Position numbers and translations under genes: made by a program | Source: JAVVRP01 sp036654655 | GTDB taxonomy: Bacteria > Bacillota > Clostridia > Christensenellales > UBA1242 | Reading direction: 5' to 3' | Length of the DNA: 64,000 bases | NCBI GenBank assembly: GCA_036654655.1 | Contig: JAVVRP010000002.1 | Coordinates: 62,001-126,000 of the forward strand | The notes under the pieces: generated by a model | The model's database searches: none | Told to the model about the DNA's origin: nothing | The model's input: the letters and a program-made list of their open reading frames with translations, nothing else | Shown: one piece after another, positions 20,004 to 26,818 of the stretch | Layout of the letters: each line of letters opens with the position of its first letter | Numbering within the stretch: the stretch's first letter is position 1

Positions 20004-21014
20004 ATGTCAGTTACAAAAATAGCAATTGATTTTGGAAGTTCAAACACATCAATTTTTATTGATGGATTGGGCATTGTTTTAAAAGAACCAACATTAGTTG
20101 CTGTAACAAAATTGGCAGATGGAAATCCAGCCGTTAAATGCTTTGGCAATGAAGCAAAAAAAATTTTGGGAAAAACAGACGAAAATACAACCATATTTTC
20201 ACCAGTTTATGAAGGAAAAATAAAAAAAATTGAATATGCCAAATTGCTGATATCATATTTTTTGTCAAAAGTTATGGTTGTTAAACCTTTTACCAAAATA
20301 GAATTGCTTATTCCTGTTTCTTGTGGATTAACCCCAAAAGAACGCAATGATTTTTATGAAGTTTTTAAAACAATCAAGCCAAAAAAAATAATAATAATTC
20401 CAAAGGCTTTGTGTTCAGCAGTTGGAATTTGTGTTCCAATTGATTCTTCAAACAGTAATATTATTGTAGATTTGGGTGGTGGCACAATAGAGGTTTGCGT
20501 TGTAAACTTAAATTCAATTGTAAAAGGCGCCACAACAAGCATGGGTGGGCGTGTTCTTGATCTTGCAATAATGGGGCAACTTAAAGTAATAAACAAAATT
20601 TTGATGGGATATACAACGGCAGAAAAACTTAAAGAAGAAGTTATGAGTTTGTTCCCAAACGATACCAGAAATTTAGAAATAAGCGGAATTGGAGATGATA
20701 CACATTCTCCCAAAAATATGCTTGTAATATCGCAAGACCTTACAGAAATAGCAATTAACTTTTTTGAGCCAATTGTAGAAGTTGTTCAAACAATAATAAA
20801 TTCTTGTCCGCCAGAAGTTAGTGCCGACATTATGGCTACTGGCATAAAACTTTGCGGAGGACTTTCTTGCTTAACAGGTGTGGAAAATTTTTTTGAAACA
20901 AAGTTGGGGCTTAATGTAGAACTGGCAGATGAGGCTGAAAATGCATGTATAATTGGTGCTGGAAAACTGCTTTGCAATAACAAACAACTTACAGAAATTG
21001 CCACACAGTGTTAA
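20004..21014 (+). CDS. MreB/Mbl-like bacterial actin, divergent
   Basis: A 336-residue actin-superfamily protein. Phosphate-1 motif IDFGSSNTSIFIDGLGIVL opens the protein, phosphate-2 NIIVDLGGGTIEVCVV lies near residue 155, and the adenosine-site motif GIKLCGGLSCLTGVENFF is near residue 288. Length and order match MreB, a membrane-associated filament that guides cell-wall synthesis. It is divergent, for example CGLTPKERNDFYEVF where MreB usually has a more conserved segment, so it may be an Mbl/MreBH-type paralogue. GGAGG lies 8 bases before the ATG at 20004, which decides the start over an in-frame ATG at 19989. No mreC or mreD follows; minD does. Confidence 0.85.
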   Translation: MSVTKIAIDFGSSNTSIFIDGLGIVLKEPTLVAVTKLADGNPAVKCFGNEAKKILGKTDENTTIFSPVYEGKIKKIEYAKLLISYFLSKVMVVKPFTKIELLIPVSCGLTPKERNDFYEVFKTIKPKKIIIIPKALCSAVGICVPIDSSNSNIIVDLGGGTIEVCVVNLNSIVKGATTSMGGRVLDLAIMGQLKVINKILMGYTTAEKLKEEVMSLFPNDTRNLEISGIGDDTHSPKNMLVISQDLTEIAINFFEPIVEVVQTIINSCPPEVSADIMATGIKLCGGLSCLTGVENFFETKLGLNVELADEAENACIIGAGKLLCNNKQLTEIATQC

Positions 21015-21109
21015 AATAAAAATTAAAATAAAAAAAGTTTAAAACAAATGCCAATTAAACAAAAAAACTTAAAAAAAACAAAAATATAGTTTTGCTTTTT
21101 TTATTTTAA

Positions 21110-21125
21110 AGTTCAAACTAGAACT
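21110..21125. promoter_or_regulatory. Perfect inverted repeat upstream of minD
   Basis: AGTTC and GAACT flank a 6-base spacer just before the minD Shine-Dalgarno. It could be an operator half-site pair or chance in AT-rich DNA. Confidence 0.25.
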
Positions 21126-21136
21126 ATGGTGAAATC

Positions 21137-21928
21137 ATGGCAAGAAGAATTGTTGTAACAAGTGGAAAGGGTGGTGTTGGAAAAACAACAGTTTGTGCAA
21201 ATTTGGGAGCAAAACTTGCAAGTTTTGGTTTTAATGTTCTTTTAGTAGATGCAGATATGGGATTAAATAATTTAGATGTTGTTATGGGGATTGAAAATAA
21301 AATTGTTTTTGATGTAACCGATGTAATTGAGGCAAGATGTCGCCCAGAGCAAGCGTTGATTGAAGATAAACGCTACCCAAGCCTTAAAATTTTGCCATCT
21401 GCACAAAGTTATTCTCAGGCAAAGGCAACGGGAGAACATTTAAAATATGTGTTAGACATGTTGGAAAGTAAATATGATTATATTTTAATAGATTGTCCTG
21501 CGGGAGTTGAGGCGGGTTTTCATAGGGCAGTTTTTCCTGCCACAGAAGCAATTGTTGTTGTTACTCCGCACATTTCAAGCATTAGAGATGCCGACAAAAT
21601 TATTTCAATATTGTCAGCATATAACTTGCAAACAAAACAACTTGTTATAAATCGTGTTAGAGGGGATTTGCTTTTAAGTGGAGAAATGATTAGCAATGAA
21701 GAAATTGTAAAATTTTTAAAAATTCAACTTTTGGGTGTTGTTCCAGACGATGACGACATTTCAACACTTGCAACATTAGGGATAATTAGCACACAATCAA
21801 AAGCGTCACGAGCATTTTATTTGCTAGCAGAAAATCTTCACAATGGAACAAAAAAAATTTATGACTGCACAAAAAAATATAAAGGAATTATAGGAAATTT
21901 ACGAAGAAGTCTTAAACGCAAAACTTAA
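21137..21928 (+). CDS. minD: Septum site-determining ATPase MinD
   Basis: A 263-residue ParA/MinD-type ATPase. The deviant Walker A is SGKGGVGKTTVCANLG at the N-terminus, the Walker B region is YDYILIDCPAGVEAGF, and VDADMGLNNLDVVMG is characteristic of MinD. The last residues, IIGNLRRSLKRKT, form a basic amphipathic helix like the MinD membrane-targeting sequence. MinD binds the membrane in its ATP form and, with MinE, places the division septum. It follows mreB by 122 bases and is separated from minE by an unusual low-complexity spacer. No minC is adjacent. Confidence 0.95.
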   Translation: MARRIVVTSGKGGVGKTTVCANLGAKLASFGFNVLLVDADMGLNNLDVVMGIENKIVFDVTDVIEARCRPEQALIEDKRYPSLKILPSAQSYSQAKATGEHLKYVLDMLESKYDYILIDCPAGVEAGFHRAVFPATEAIVVVTPHISSIRDADKIISILSAYNLQTKQLVINRVRGDLLLSGEMISNEEIVKFLKIQLLGVVPDDDDISTLATLGIISTQSKASRAFYLLAENLHNGTKKIYDCTKKYKGIIGNLRRSLKRKT

Positions 21929-22350
21929 ATAAAATATTTTTTAAAACATTAAATAAATAAAATGCTTAAATAAATAAAATATTAAATAAATAATAAACAA
22001 ATACTCAAATAATAAATACTCAAATAATAAATAATAAATACTTAAATAATAAACAAATATTCACATAATAAATAATAAATACTTAAATAATAAATAAATA
22101 AAATTAAATAAAACAGTTAAAAACAGACAATTAAGTATGCTCAGAACATATAAAAGTTATAAATTAATTAACTAACAAATTAAATACGCAAAATTAAGCA
22201 AATAAAGCAAATAATTAATAAACAAATCAAATAAGTAAAGTAAATAAAATAAATAATCAATGAACAAATTAAATAAGTAAAGTAAATAAAGTAAATAAAA
22301 TAAAATAAATAAATAAATAAATAAATAAATTAATTATTAAACTAAACAAA
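21929..22350. repeat. AAAT/AATAA low-complexity repeat tract between minD and minE
   Basis: About 420 bases are made almost entirely of A and T in short tandem units: AATAAATA, CAAATAATAAATACT-like units (21999-22110), AAGTAAAGTAAATAAA units (22230-22300) and a run of AAAT tetramers at about 22304-22332. G and C are nearly absent. There are TAA stops in every plus-strand frame and no gene. No hairpin or clear promoter stands out. Confidence 0.85.
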
Positions 22351-22372
22351 CAAATTTAAAAAGGAGAGTAAT

Positions 22373-22618
22373 ATGAACACAATTGCAGAAGTTGGTATTT
22401 CAAGATTAGAAAAAGTTTTAGTTCAGGACAAAACAAAAAATCCAAATTTTGTTTGTCAAGTTTTAAGGTCAGACATAAAACAACTTATGAACAATTACGC
22501 AGAAGTTGATGGAGATATTTTTGTTGATGTTTCATTAACAGAAACTGGATATAATTTTTTTATAAAATGTTCTGCTCGGCGTTTAAAATCTTTTGGCAGT
22601 TTGCCAGAACGTTTGTGA
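22373..22618 (+). CDS. minE: Cell division topological specificity factor MinE
   Basis: An 81-residue MinE-like protein. The segment SRLEKVLVQDKTKNPNFVCQ corresponds to the anti-MinCD helix and its flank, and LRSDIKQLMNNYAEVDGDIF corresponds to the topological-specificity domain start (compare LKDDILEVISKYVEID in typical MinE). MinE stimulates MinD ATPase and drives Min oscillation. AAGGAGAG lies 5 bases before the ATG. The link to minD 444 bases upstream supports the call despite low sequence identity. Confidence 0.85.
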   Translation: MNTIAEVGISRLEKVLVQDKTKNPNFVCQVLRSDIKQLMNNYAEVDGDIFVDVSLTETGYNFFIKCSARRLKSFGSLPERL

Positions 22619-23053
22619 TAAAATTGCGTAAATTAATTACACAATATTTCAATTACAATAATAATTTTTTAAAAAATAGTTTAACTTGCAATTTTTTATT
22701 TCAACAAACAAATTAATACTTTTAATGTACTGCAATTTTTTTTAAAAATAATATACTAATTAAAATTACAATGCGTGTAAAATTGTAATAAAAAATAAAG
22801 GTCACAAATGCAATGGTAATTTTTAAGTGGCAAATGTCAAAATTATAGATGCATTTAAATATTTTAAAAATATAATTTAAAAAAATTAAGTTTATATATT
22901 CTAACAAATTTTGCAAAAATGAAAATTTAAATTTTGTTTATAACATACAAACTTATAAACATTTTTTTAAAGAAAAAAAGTGTTAAACAATTAAATTAAA
23001 TTTAGAAGTAGCATAACGCACAATAAGCACCAATAATTTTTACAATTTTATAA
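22619..23053. other. AT-rich intergenic region without recognised genes
   Basis: This stretch separates minE from the convergent tRNA pair. I see no coding frame of note. An 8-bp hairpin (ATTACAAT / ATTGTAAT, 22765-22789) has no T-tract on either side. GCAATTTTTT near 22688 can pair with AAAATTGC just after minE, but the loop is about 60 bases, so it is a poor terminator. Confidence 0.6.
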
Positions 23054-23085
23054 CAAAAAAAATACAAGGATTTACTTGTATTTTT
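23054..23085 (-). terminator. Terminator of the tRNA-Gly/tRNA-Lys transcript
   Basis: Read on the minus strand, the stem AATACAAG / CTTGTATT with a 6-base loop begins right after the tRNA-Lys CCA end and is followed by a T-tract. Confidence 0.8.
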
Positions 23086-23161
23086 TGGTGGACTGTCGGG
23101 GGCTCGAACCCCGGACAGACTGATTAAGAGTCAGCTACTCTACCAACTGAGTTAACAGTCC
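23086..23161 (-). tRNA. tRNA-Lys (anticodon CTT), CCA encoded
   Basis: The minus strand gives a 76-base cloverleaf including encoded CCA. The acceptor stem is GGACTGT/ACAGTCC, the anticodon stem is GCTGA/TCAGT around loop CTCTTAA, and the T-loop is GTTCGAG. The anticodon CTT reads AAG. It lies 10 bases downstream of tRNA-Gly in the same transcript. Confidence 0.95.
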
Positions 23162-23171
23162 ATAAAAGTTT

Positions 23172-23246
23172 TGGAGCGGAAGACGAGGCTTGAACTCGCA
23201 ACCCTTGCCTTGGGAAGGCAATGCTCTACCATTGAGCCACTCCCGC
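23172..23246 (-). tRNA. tRNA-Gly (anticodon CCC), CCA encoded
   Basis: The minus strand gives a 75-base cloverleaf including CCA. The acceptor stem is GCGGGAG/CTTCCGC (one G-T pair), the anticodon stem is TTGCC/GGCAA around TTCCCAA, and the T-loop is GTTCAAG. The anticodon CCC reads GGG. It is the first tRNA of the two-gene transcript. Confidence 0.95.
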
Positions 23247-23257
23247 AACTTGTTTTA

Positions 23258-23285
23258 AGTTAACATAAAACAGTGTTTTTGTCAA
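23258..23285 (-). promoter_or_regulatory. Promoter of the tRNA pair
   Basis: On the minus strand TTGACA (23285-23280) is followed by 16 bases and TTAACT (23263-23258), ending 11 bases before the tRNA-Gly 5' end. Confidence 0.7.
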
Positions 23286-23292
23286 CCGATTT

Positions 23293-24288
23293 TTATTTTT
23301 TAGTGCTAAAATTATATTCGTTTGCCAAAACTGAAAGAGCAACAGTTGCTCCAACAATTGGGTTGTTTCCCATGCCGATAAATCCCATCATTTCAACATG
23401 AGAAGGCACAGAACTACTTCCTGCAAATTGTGCATCACAGTGCATACGTCCCATTGTGTCGGTTATTCCATAACTTGCAGGGCCTGCTCCAACATTGTCG
23501 GGATGAAGTGTTCTTCCAGTTCCGCCACCTGATGCAACAGAAAAAAACTTTTTGTTGTTTTGATAGCACCATTTCATGTACGTTCCGGCAACTGGGTGTT
23601 GAAATCTAACAGGGTTAGTGGAATTTCCTGTTATTGAGACATCAACTTTTTCATGAATCATAATTGCAACGCCTTCTTCAACGTCAAAGCATCCATAAAC
23701 TTTAACTTGTGAACGCTGATCGTTTGAAAATGAGGTTTCTTTAATTATTGAAAGGCTTTGAGTTTGATTGTTAAACTTTGTTTGAACATATGTAAATCCG
23801 TTTACACGAGCAATAATATAGCCAGCATCCTTTCCAAGCCCAATCAGAACAACTTTTAAATTTGTTTTTCTTGCTAAGTTTGCGTATTTTGCTATGCCAA
23901 GAGCACCTTCGGCGGCCGCAAAACTTTCGTGACCTGCTAAAAAACAAAAGCATTTTGTTTTTTCATTTAACAGCATTGCAGAAAGTTGTCCGTGGCCTAT
24001 TCCAACTTTTCTTTTATCAGCAATAGAACCAATCACACAAAATGCTTGCAAGGCTTCTCCAATTTTAACCGAACATTTTTCTGCGGTTTTAGTATTTGAT
24101 TTTATTGCAATTGCAACTCCCAAAGTGTATGCCTTAATTGCATTATCAAAACATATTGGTTGAATGGATTTTACAATTTTTTCAACATCAATATTTGCTT
24201 GTTTGCATATGTTTTCTGCCTCAGTTAAATTTTTAATGTTATATTTTAACAAGGTTTTTTCTATGTTTTGTTCTTTTTGTGGCATCAC
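23293..24288 (-). CDS. GGGtGRT-family protein
   Basis: A 331-residue protein containing the family signature SGGGTGRTLHPDNVGAGPAS at about residues 263-282. This family is named for the GGGtGRT motif; its biochemical role is not established. A second conserved stretch is GIGHGQLSAMLLNEKTKCFC with FLAGHESFAAAEGALG. Its start overlaps the stop of the NifU-like gene by 4 bases, so the two are translationally coupled. The pairing of these two families is the best functional clue and points to iron-sulfur metabolism, but that is inference. The tRNA promoter lies just beyond its stop codon. Confidence 0.85.
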   Translation of the reverse strand: MMPQKEQNIEKTLLKYNIKNLTEAENICKQANIDVEKIVKSIQPICFDNAIKAYTLGVAIAIKSNTKTAEKCSVKIGEALQAFCVIGSIADKRKVGIGHGQLSAMLLNEKTKCFCFLAGHESFAAAEGALGIAKYANLARKTNLKVVLIGLGKDAGYIIARVNGFTYVQTKFNNQTQSLSIIKETSFSNDQRSQVKVYGCFDVEEGVAIMIHEKVDVSITGNSTNPVRFQHPVAGTYMKWCYQNNKKFFSVASGGGTGRTLHPDNVGAGPASYGITDTMGRMHCDAQFAGSSSVPSHVEMMGFIGMGNNPIVGATVALSVLANEYNFSTKK

Positions 24289-24953
24289 TTCTCCTCACGT
24301 GGATTAACATAACTTTTTGCTTCGTCAAATCTCCCATATTTTTTTGTAGATTTTTGCAATGCAACACAAGAGTTTTCTCCACTTTCAACAAGTTTTAAAA
24401 GTTCTGGCATGTTTACATATTCATATCCAATAATTTCGCCGTTGCTATCAAGTGCTTGCTTTGTTATATATCCTTCTGCAAGGGTCAAATATTTTGGTCC
24501 ATGTTTGCTTCCATAAATTGTGCCAATTTGTGAGCAATGTCCCTTCCCTAAATCTTCATATGCAGAGCCAACTGGCAACCCGTTTTCTGAAAAGGCAGAT
24601 TGACTTCTTCCATAGGCAAGTTGCAAAAATATATTTTTCATGGCAACATTAATTGCATCGCAAACAAGATCGGTGTTAAGTGCTTCCAAAATTGTTTTTC
24701 CGGGCAAAATTTCTCCTGCCATTGCCGCAGAATGTGTCATGCCACTGCATCCAATTGTTTCAATCAACGCTTCGGTTATTATTCCGTCTTTAACGTTTAA
24801 AGTAAGTTTGCACGTTCCTTGCTGAGGAGCACATGCACCGCAACCATGTGAAAATCCAGAAATTTGTTTAATGTCTTTAAGTTGAACCCATTTTCCATTT
24901 TCAGGAATTGGAGAAGGTCCAAATCCATCAATGTTTTTACAACAATCTTTCAT
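24285..24953 (-). CDS. NifU-like iron-sulfur cluster scaffold protein
   Basis: A 222-residue protein related to the IscU/NifU N-terminal scaffold family. Cysteine-bearing segments are SHGCGACAPQQGTCKLTL and IETIGCSGMTHSAAMAGEIL (compare the scaffold cysteine in TFGCGSAIASSS of IscU), with GKTILEAL following as in NifU. The C-terminal ~90 residues extend beyond a normal scaffold domain and include GKGHCSQIGTIYGSKHGP. It is coupled by ATGA overlap to the GGGtGRT gene. No cysteine desulfurase is nearby. The gene ends in a cell-internal, soluble-looking tail; there is no signal peptide. Confidence 0.8.
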   Translation of the reverse strand: MKDCCKNIDGFGPSPIPENGKWVQLKDIKQISGFSHGCGACAPQQGTCKLTLNVKDGIITEALIETIGCSGMTHSAAMAGEILPGKTILEALNTDLVCDAINVAMKNIFLQLAYGRSQSAFSENGLPVGSAYEDLGKGHCSQIGTIYGSKHGPKYLTLAEGYITKQALDSNGEIIGYEYVNMPELLKLVESGENSCVALQKSTKKYGRFDEAKSYVNPREEK

Positions 24954-24967
24954 TTTTTTCTCCTGTT

Positions 24968-25513
24968 TTATAAACTTTCTGCATCGCCAAATTTTTTATC
25001 ATATCTTTTTTTTGCTAATTTTATAACTTTTTTTGCAATTACAACATTTTGTAAACCTTCAATTTTTGTTATTTTATCTTCTAATTGTTTATAAACCGAA
25101 AGAAAATGAATTAATTCTTCTGAAACATGTTTTGGCAATTTAGAAATGTTTTTATATGTGTTATAAAGCGGGTCATTGTATGGAATGGCAACAATTTTTT
25201 CATCCCTTACACCGCTATCAATCATTGTTATAACACCAATTGGATAACATCTTACAAGGCAAAGTGGGTCTATGCTTTCACTGCATAAAACAAGCACGTC
25301 AAGCGCGTCACCATCTTCGCTAAGAGTACGTGGAATAAAACCATAATTAGATGGATATTGCATGCTTGTGTAAAGCACCCTGTCCAAAATGATTGCTCCT
25401 GTTTCTTTGTCCAGTTCATATTTTTTTTTGGCACCTTTTGAAATTTCAATAACAACCAAAAAATCATCGGGTTCAATTCTTTTTTTTGCAACATTATGCC
25501 ATAAATTACTCAT
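24968..25513 (-). CDS. ppa: Inorganic pyrophosphatase, family I
   Basis: A 181-residue soluble pyrophosphatase that hydrolyses pyrophosphate to two phosphates, pulling biosynthetic reactions forward. It shows the family I signature EDGDALDVLVL (D-x-D-x-x-D metal ligands), with SMQYPSNYGFIPRTL before it and IPYNDPLYNTYKNI after. AGGAGATC lies just before the ATG. A TATAAT box on the minus strand (25550-25545) is its likely promoter. The NifU-like gene follows after 14 bases, so ppa may head that transcript. Confidence 0.95.
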   Translation of the reverse strand: MSNLWHNVAKKRIEPDDFLVVIEISKGAKKKYELDKETGAIILDRVLYTSMQYPSNYGFIPRTLSEDGDALDVLVLCSESIDPLCLVRCYPIGVITMIDSGVRDEKIVAIPYNDPLYNTYKNISKLPKHVSEELIHFLSVYKQLEDKITKIEGLQNVVIAKKVIKLAKKRYDKKFGDAESL

Positions 25514-25620
25514 ATGATCTCCTATAATTGTTTTAGTTTATCACATTATATAAAAAATGCAAAACAAATTTAAAATATTAAATTTTTTTATTAATAAAAT
25601 TGTTGTTTCAATATTTTTTG

Positions 25621-25649
25621 TTGCACTATTCATGGTTTTCTTGTATAAT
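25621..25649 (+). promoter_or_regulatory. Promoter of the HIT-ileS-pepF operon, abutting the start codon
   Basis: TTGCAC (25621-25626), a 17-base spacer and a perfect TATAAT (25644-25649) predict transcription starting at about 25656, next to the ATG at 25657. This implies a leaderless mRNA. Confidence 0.8.
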
Positions 25650-25656
25650 GAAAATT

Positions 25657-26055
25657 ATGAAAAAAACATCAAAAAGAGAAGATTGTTTATTCTGTAATAT
25701 TGCAAATAAAAACATTTCAAGCAATATTATTTATGAAAACGAAACAACGTTAGCGTTTTTAGATATCAATCAGTCACATATTGGTCACACGTTAGTTATT
25801 CCAAAACAACATGTATGCAACTTGTTAAATGCAAATCAAAAACAAATTACAGAAGTTTTTAAAGCAGTTAAAAAGGTTTCTAATTATTATTTAAATTGTG
25901 GATTCACAGGTATTAAAGTTATGATTGCAAATGGGCAAAGTTCGGGGCAAACAGTTTTTCATTTGCACGTGCACATTTTTCCTTGTGGAATTAAATATGA
26001 CAAAAAAATATCAACAAAACAAATATTAGAAATGTTAAAAATTAAGGAGAGATAA
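25657..26055 (+). CDS. HIT family hydrolase
   Basis: A 132-residue histidine-triad protein. The active-site motif HLHVHIFP follows FTGIKVMIANGQSSGQTVFH near residue 100, and the N-terminal CLFCNIANK plus GHTLVIPKQHVCNL are typical of Hint-like nucleotidyl hydrolases, which cleave nucleoside phosphoramidates or dinucleotides. The ATG at 25657 is chosen because the promoter -10 box ends at 25649, so upstream in-frame ATGs at 25600 and 25648 would be untranscribed. There is no Shine-Dalgarno. The next gene starts at its stop codon. Confidence 0.92.
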   Translation: MKKTSKREDCLFCNIANKNISSNIIYENETTLAFLDINQSHIGHTLVIPKQHVCNLLNANQKQITEVFKAVKKVSNYYLNCGFTGIKVMIANGQSSGQTVFHLHVHIFPCGIKYDKKISTKQILEMLKIKER

Positions 26056-26798
26056 TGCCAAAAAAAAATACAAACAATAAACAATCAAATGCAAAAGAGT
26101 TTATAAGTTCTTACAATAATATAGACCATTCACTAAGAATTCAACATGGATTAAAAAGAAGTATGGGCTTTTCTGACATGATAAGGCGGGCGGTTCAATT
26201 TAATTATATTGTTAGAAAGTATGAAGAGGATTTAATTGATTATGGACGTTTGCGTAACGCTATTATCCACAGAAGTAATGAAGATTTTGTTATCGCAGAG
26301 CCTCACGATGACATTGTTAGTAAAATAAAAATTATTGAAACACTTATAACAACCCCACCAAAGGCAATGGAAATGATTTCACAAAAAGATGTGTTATCGG
26401 TTGATGCAAGTGTAAGTGTTAGAAAAACAATTCAATTAATTGCAGAATCAAAATTTAGCAATATTCCAGTATACAAAAATGGTGAACTTGTTGGGGTTGC
26501 AAACGGACAAAAAATATTGGATGCGTTTGGAAAACACTTAATTACGGGCAAAAGTGCAGACGAATTTTTAAATAACAAAACCATTGAAGACATTATTATG
26601 TTGCCAATTGAAATAAATTATTACAAAGTTTTTTCAGAAGAAGTTACAATTGAAGAAATTTTAAGAGAGTTTCAAATTAACAGAAAGTTGCTTTGTGTTA
26701 TTGTAACAAAAAGCGGGAGCATGCACGATGTTCCAATTGGAATAATTACAACAAGTGATGTAATGCATATGAATGAAGTTATGGAAAATTACAATTAA
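26055..26798 (+). CDS. HEPN-like domain fused to paired CBS domains
   Basis: A 247-residue protein. Residues ~15-95 are helical and contain LRNAIIH, an R-x4-H pattern (Arg67, His72) like that of HEPN proteins, followed by IAEPHDDIV. Residues ~105-245 hold two CBS motifs, with SNIPVYKNGELVGVANGQ and PIGIITTSDVMHMNE as the second-strand hallmarks. CBS pairs usually bind adenine nucleotides. Proteins of this layout are known in Firmicutes, but the function is not. HEPN nuclease activity is only suggested by the motif. AAGGAGAG precedes the ATG, which overlaps the HIT stop. Confidence 0.7.
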   Translation: MPKKNTNNKQSNAKEFISSYNNIDHSLRIQHGLKRSMGFSDMIRRAVQFNYIVRKYEEDLIDYGRLRNAIIHRSNEDFVIAEPHDDIVSKIKIIETLITTPPKAMEMISQKDVLSVDASVSVRKTIQLIAESKFSNIPVYKNGELVGVANGQKILDAFGKHLITGKSADEFLNNKTIEDIIMLPIEINYYKVFSEEVTIEEILREFQINRKLLCVIVTKSGSMHDVPIGIITTSDVMHMNEVMENYN

Positions 26799-26818
26799 CA
26801 AAAACAAGAGGAAATATT

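Noticed and set aside
20786..21004. Minus-strand frame inside mreB
   Set aside because: Shadow of the mreB reading frame with no start signals.
21990..22110. CRISPR-like repetition in the minD-minE spacer
   Set aside because: Units are irregular A/T strings without unique spacers of constant length; no cas gene is present.
22765..22789. 8-bp hairpin after minE as a terminator or small RNA
   Set aside because: No T-tract on either strand and no promoter nearby; likely chance in AT-rich DNA.
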